Of a stretch of DNA of 7,905 nt, positions 5,690 to 7,905 are shown piece after piece. Positions within the stretch are counted from its first letter, which is position 1; each line of letters begins with the position of its first letter. The stretch is taken from positions 12,549-20,453 of the forward strand of contig PAAB01000041.1 in NCBI GenBank assembly GCA_002591705.1, given 5' to 3'. The DNA is from Phycisphaerae bacterium. Lineage in GTDB: Bacteria; Planctomycetota; Phycisphaerae; Phycisphaerales; SM1A02. Below the pieces are notes generated by a model. The model was given only the letters and a program-made list of their open reading frames with translations, did no database searches and was not told where the DNA came from. The position numbers were made by a program, and so were the translations under genes.

Positions 5690-7384
5690 ATGCCTACTCT
5701 CTTCACGCCCGGCTTCACACCTGCTGTCCTGCTCGCCGCGTCCGGCATCGCATACGCATCGGTTGACGCTGCACCGCAACTGCCCGATGCGGGCTCACCC
5801 CCGCCGATGATCCTTGATCGGCTCGGCGAACACCGGCGTCCGATCACCACCGACTCCGAGGACGCACGCCGCTGGTTCGATCAGGGGCTCGCCCTCATGT
5901 ACGGATACAACTTCGACGGGGCGATCCGCTCCTTCCGCCAGGCCACCGTGCACGATCCGAACTGCGCCATGGCCTGGTGGGGCATCGCCTACTCGGGCGG
6001 CCCGAACCAGAACAACCCCGGCATCGATGCTCCGAAGGACCAGTGGAGCTTCGCGGCGGCACAGCGGGCGAACGAACTCAAGGAATACGAAACCGGCGCG
6101 AACCGGGCGTTGATCGAGGCCATCGCCCACCGGTACAACTTTCCCAAGCCTGGGGATCTCACGGAACAGAACCAGGCCTACCTCGACGCGATGATCGAGG
6201 TGCGGGACCGGTTCCCCCTCGATCCCGACGTGGCCGTCTGGACGGCGGAAGCCATGATGGTCATGCAGCCCTGGGAGTACTGGACGCTGGACGGCGAACC
6301 GATCAAGCGAACGCCGGAGTTCCGCGCCATTCTCGAGAAGGTGATGCAACGGCATCCGAATCATCCCGCCGCCAACCACCTCTACATCCACACCATGGAG
6401 TCCTCGCCGTGGCCCGAGATCGCCGAGCCCGCCGCGGATCGACTGGTCACCCTGGTCCCTGCATCGGGCCATCTGGTGCACATGCCGTCGCACATCTGGA
6501 TGCAGACGGGCCGCTACGACGATTCCGCCGACTGCAATCGAAGAGCTGCTGCTCTGGACGACTCCTGGTTCGAGGGCGATCCCGCTGCGGCCGAATACCG
6601 GTTCTACACGGCACACAATCGCCACTTCCTCGCCTTTGCCGCCACCATGCAGGGGCGAAAGCGGGAAGCGGTCGCAGCAGCCCGCGCCATCACCGAGGAA
6701 GTTCCTCCTCACCTCATGGAGGCGATGGCTTCCTTCAGTGACGGAGTCGCCGCCAGCAAGTGGCACGTCCTCGCCCGCTTCGGCATGTGGGAGGAGATCC
6801 TCGTCGAACCAGCCCCTCCGGAATGGGCCGCGGTCGGACAGTGCCTTCGCCACTATGCACGCGGCGTGGCCCTTGCCAACACCGATCGGATCGCCGAGGC
6901 CCGCGAGGAGCTTGCGGGCTTCGATGCCGCGGTGAAGCGGATCCCCGAAGGCGAATGGTGGCTGGGCAACCAGCCCGCCGTCGAGATCATGCCGCTGGCC
7001 AGACTGGTGCTTGAAGGTGAAATCGAGTTCAAGGCCGGCAATCGTGATCGCGGACTCGAACTGCTGGCGCAGGCCGTGGCGATCGAGGAGCGACTGGTCT
7101 ACGCCGAGCCTGCCCCCTGGATGATGCCGGCCCGACACGCCTACGGCGCCCTGCTGATCGTCGACGGCCGCTATCAGGATGCGGAACGGGTGTACCTGCG
7201 CGATCTGGAGATCTTTCCGGCCAACGGCTGGGCGTTGCTGGGACTTCGCGACGCCCTGCGGGGACAGGGACGCACCGACGAATCCATCCGCATCGACGAG
7301 GCCTTTCGGAAGGCCTGGGCCAGTGCCGATGTCTTGCCTCCTGCATCCTGCTACTGTGGCACTCCGGTCGCATCTGCGGACTGA
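5690..7384 (+). CDS. Secreted TPR-fold protein with conserved His motifs
   Basis: A 564-residue helical-repeat protein. The ATG at 5690 has AGGAG at 8-base spacing; an upstream in-frame ATG at 5624 would place residues ahead of the signal-like segment. Residues 1-23 form a likely signal peptide (LFTPGFTPAVLLAASGIAYA), unusual in lacking Lys/Arg at its start. TPR-like helices begin at about 58 (DARRWFDQGLALMYGYNFDGAIRSF, split here as DARRWFDQGLALMYGYNF then DGAIRSF), continue through PNCAMAWWGIAYSGGPNQNN, and return at the C-terminus (491-544, including ANGWALLGLRDALRGQGRTD). The centre carries clusters characteristic of a widespread bacterial TPR family: NHPAANHLYIHTMESS (224-239), SGHLVHMPSHIWMQTGRYDD (259-278) and AHNRHF (308-313). 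This family has no established biochemical role; the invariant-looking His residues suggest metal binding or catalysis rather than only a scaffold. A CYC pair lies near the end (554-556). The next gene starts 27 bases later, so co-transcription is possible. Confidence 0.88.
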   Translation: MPTLFTPGFTPAVLLAASGIAYASVDAAPQLPDAGSPPPMILDRLGEHRRPITTDSEDARRWFDQGLALMYGYNFDGAIRSFRQATVHDPNCAMAWWGIAYSGGPNQNNPGIDAPKDQWSFAAAQRANELKEYETGANRALIEAIAHRYNFPKPGDLTEQNQAYLDAMIEVRDRFPLDPDVAVWTAEAMMVMQPWEYWTLDGEPIKRTPEFRAILEKVMQRHPNHPAANHLYIHTMESSPWPEIAEPAADRLVTLVPASGHLVHMPSHIWMQTGRYDDSADCNRRAAALDDSWFEGDPAAAEYRFYTAHNRHFLAFAATMQGRKREAVAAARAITEEVPPHLMEAMASFSDGVAASKWHVLARFGMWEEILVEPAPPEWAAVGQCLRHYARGVALANTDRIAEAREELAGFDAAVKRIPEGEWWLGNQPAVEIMPLARLVLEGEIEFKAGNRDRGLELLAQAVAIEERLVYAEPAPWMMPARHAYGALLIVDGRYQDAERVYLRDLEIFPANGWALLGLRDALRGQGRTDESIRIDEAFRKAWASADVLPPASCYCGTPVASAD

Positions 7385-7411
7385 ACCTCTACTCAAGTTT
7401 CTATTTTCAGA

Positions 7412-7905
7412 ATGGCACACACCATGCGCAACGTATTACACATCATCGCGATCATGCTTTCCTGCACGTTCTTCACGAATCTCACGTACGCCGATGACAT
7501 GAAGATGCCGTCCTCCATGGACGAGTTCGTCAACTGGCATCTGGATCGTGGAGCCTGCGGCACGTGGGTCGAAACCGGCGTCACCAAGGAGATGTGGGTC
7601 GGGATTCCCGCCGGACTCACCTACACCGGTACGAACACCATGCGCTACGAGCCGGGCACGGGACAGCTGGTGCACAGCTACCACATGGTGACCAACGACG
7701 GACGGGTCATCTCCACCGGCTCCGGAATGATGGGCTGGGATGCCAAGAGCGGCGCACCGGTTGCCAGCTTCTCAGGCTACGACATGGGCAAGCCATACCA
7801 CGGGAATTCCGTCCTCAAGGGCATGACGGACGACACCATCCATTGGGAGTACACCGAAGCGTCCCAGGGCAAGACCACGACGTACATCCAATCCGTCACC
7901 TACAC
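7412..7905 (+). CDS. Secreted DUF1579-like protein, partial
   Basis: The first 164 codons of a protein that runs off the right edge. Two ATGs are possible, 7412 and 7424; neither has a Shine-Dalgarno. The second gives a more classical signal peptide (MRNVLHIIAIMLSCTFFTNL then TYA before DDMKMP); the longer form is listed. The AT-rich stretch with TATTTT at 7402-7407 might be a -10, which would favour 7424. The mature part resembles the DUF1579/lipocalin-like class of small beta-barrel proteins: an opening GTWVETG (50-56), then alternating strands with MRYEPGTGQLVHSYHMV, NDGRVISTGSGMMGWDAKSG, ASFSGYDMGKPYHGNSVL and TIHWEYTEASQGKTTTY. Such proteins often bind a small hydrophobic ligand, but no ligand can be named. 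It lies 27 bases after the TPR gene on the same strand. Confidence 0.72.
   Translation, partial: MAHTMRNVLHIIAIMLSCTFFTNLTYADDMKMPSSMDEFVNWHLDRGACGTWVETGVTKEMWVGIPAGLTYTGTNTMRYEPGTGQLVHSYHMVTNDGRVISTGSGMMGWDAKSGAPVASFSGYDMGKPYHGNSVLKGMTDDTIHWEYTEASQGKTTTYIQSVTY

Noticed and set aside
5795..7420. Long minus-strand open frame (541 codons) opposite the TPR gene
   Set aside because: It mirrors a plus-strand gene with a Shine-Dalgarno, signal-like N-terminus and recognisable family motifs; its product is low-complexity His/Arg/Gly-rich with no domain. High GC leaves opposite frames open.

Overview
The window looks like a chromosomal segment from a GC-rich planctomycete, most likely of the Phycisphaerae. 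The main clue is a secreted protein ending in a single dockerin-like EF-hand followed by a short Leu/Ala/Gly tail and Cys-Pro, a C-terminus I associate with that group. High GC at third codon positions, several secreted proteins of unknown function and variable use of Shine-Dalgarno sequences fit this. The assignment is an inference from style, not from a marker gene.

Layout. (1) Positions 1-978 hold an iron-uptake locus. The N-terminal part of a ferric-iron ABC transporter binding protein (FutA/FbpA type) runs off the left edge on the minus strand. It is preceded, 31 bases upstream, by a small four-cysteine protein. The 90-base gap between that small gene and a divergent plus-strand gene contains a near-perfect palindromic Fur box. 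(2) Positions 979-1359 encode a four-helix membrane protein of DUF4149 type. (3) Positions 1585-2496 encode a secreted protein with the dockerin-like tail, closed by a strong intrinsic terminator. (4) Positions 2619-3754 form a two-gene unit with an ATGA overlap: a short-chain dehydrogenase-like protein lacking the catalytic Tyr, and a four-helix membrane protein. (5) Positions 3759-5582, convergent with that unit, encode a large secreted helical protein with a Gly/Lys tail. (6) Divergent from it, positions 5690-7384 encode a secreted TPR protein with conserved-looking His clusters, followed 27 bases later by a secreted DUF1579-like protein cut by the right edge.

How the parts work together. 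The left part is a coherent Fur-type iron-starvation module: when iron is scarce Fur leaves the box, and the minus-strand operon (small Cys protein plus ferric binding protein, presumably followed by permease and ATPase genes outside the window) would be expressed. Whether the divergent DUF4149 gene shares this control is open. The remaining genes are separate short units, mostly envelope or periplasmic proteins. I see no phage, transposon, CRISPR, rRNA or tRNA signal. The best candidates for something undescribed are the four-Cys protein in the Fur-controlled operon and the atypical dehydrogenase/membrane-protein pair. Neither proves a new system.
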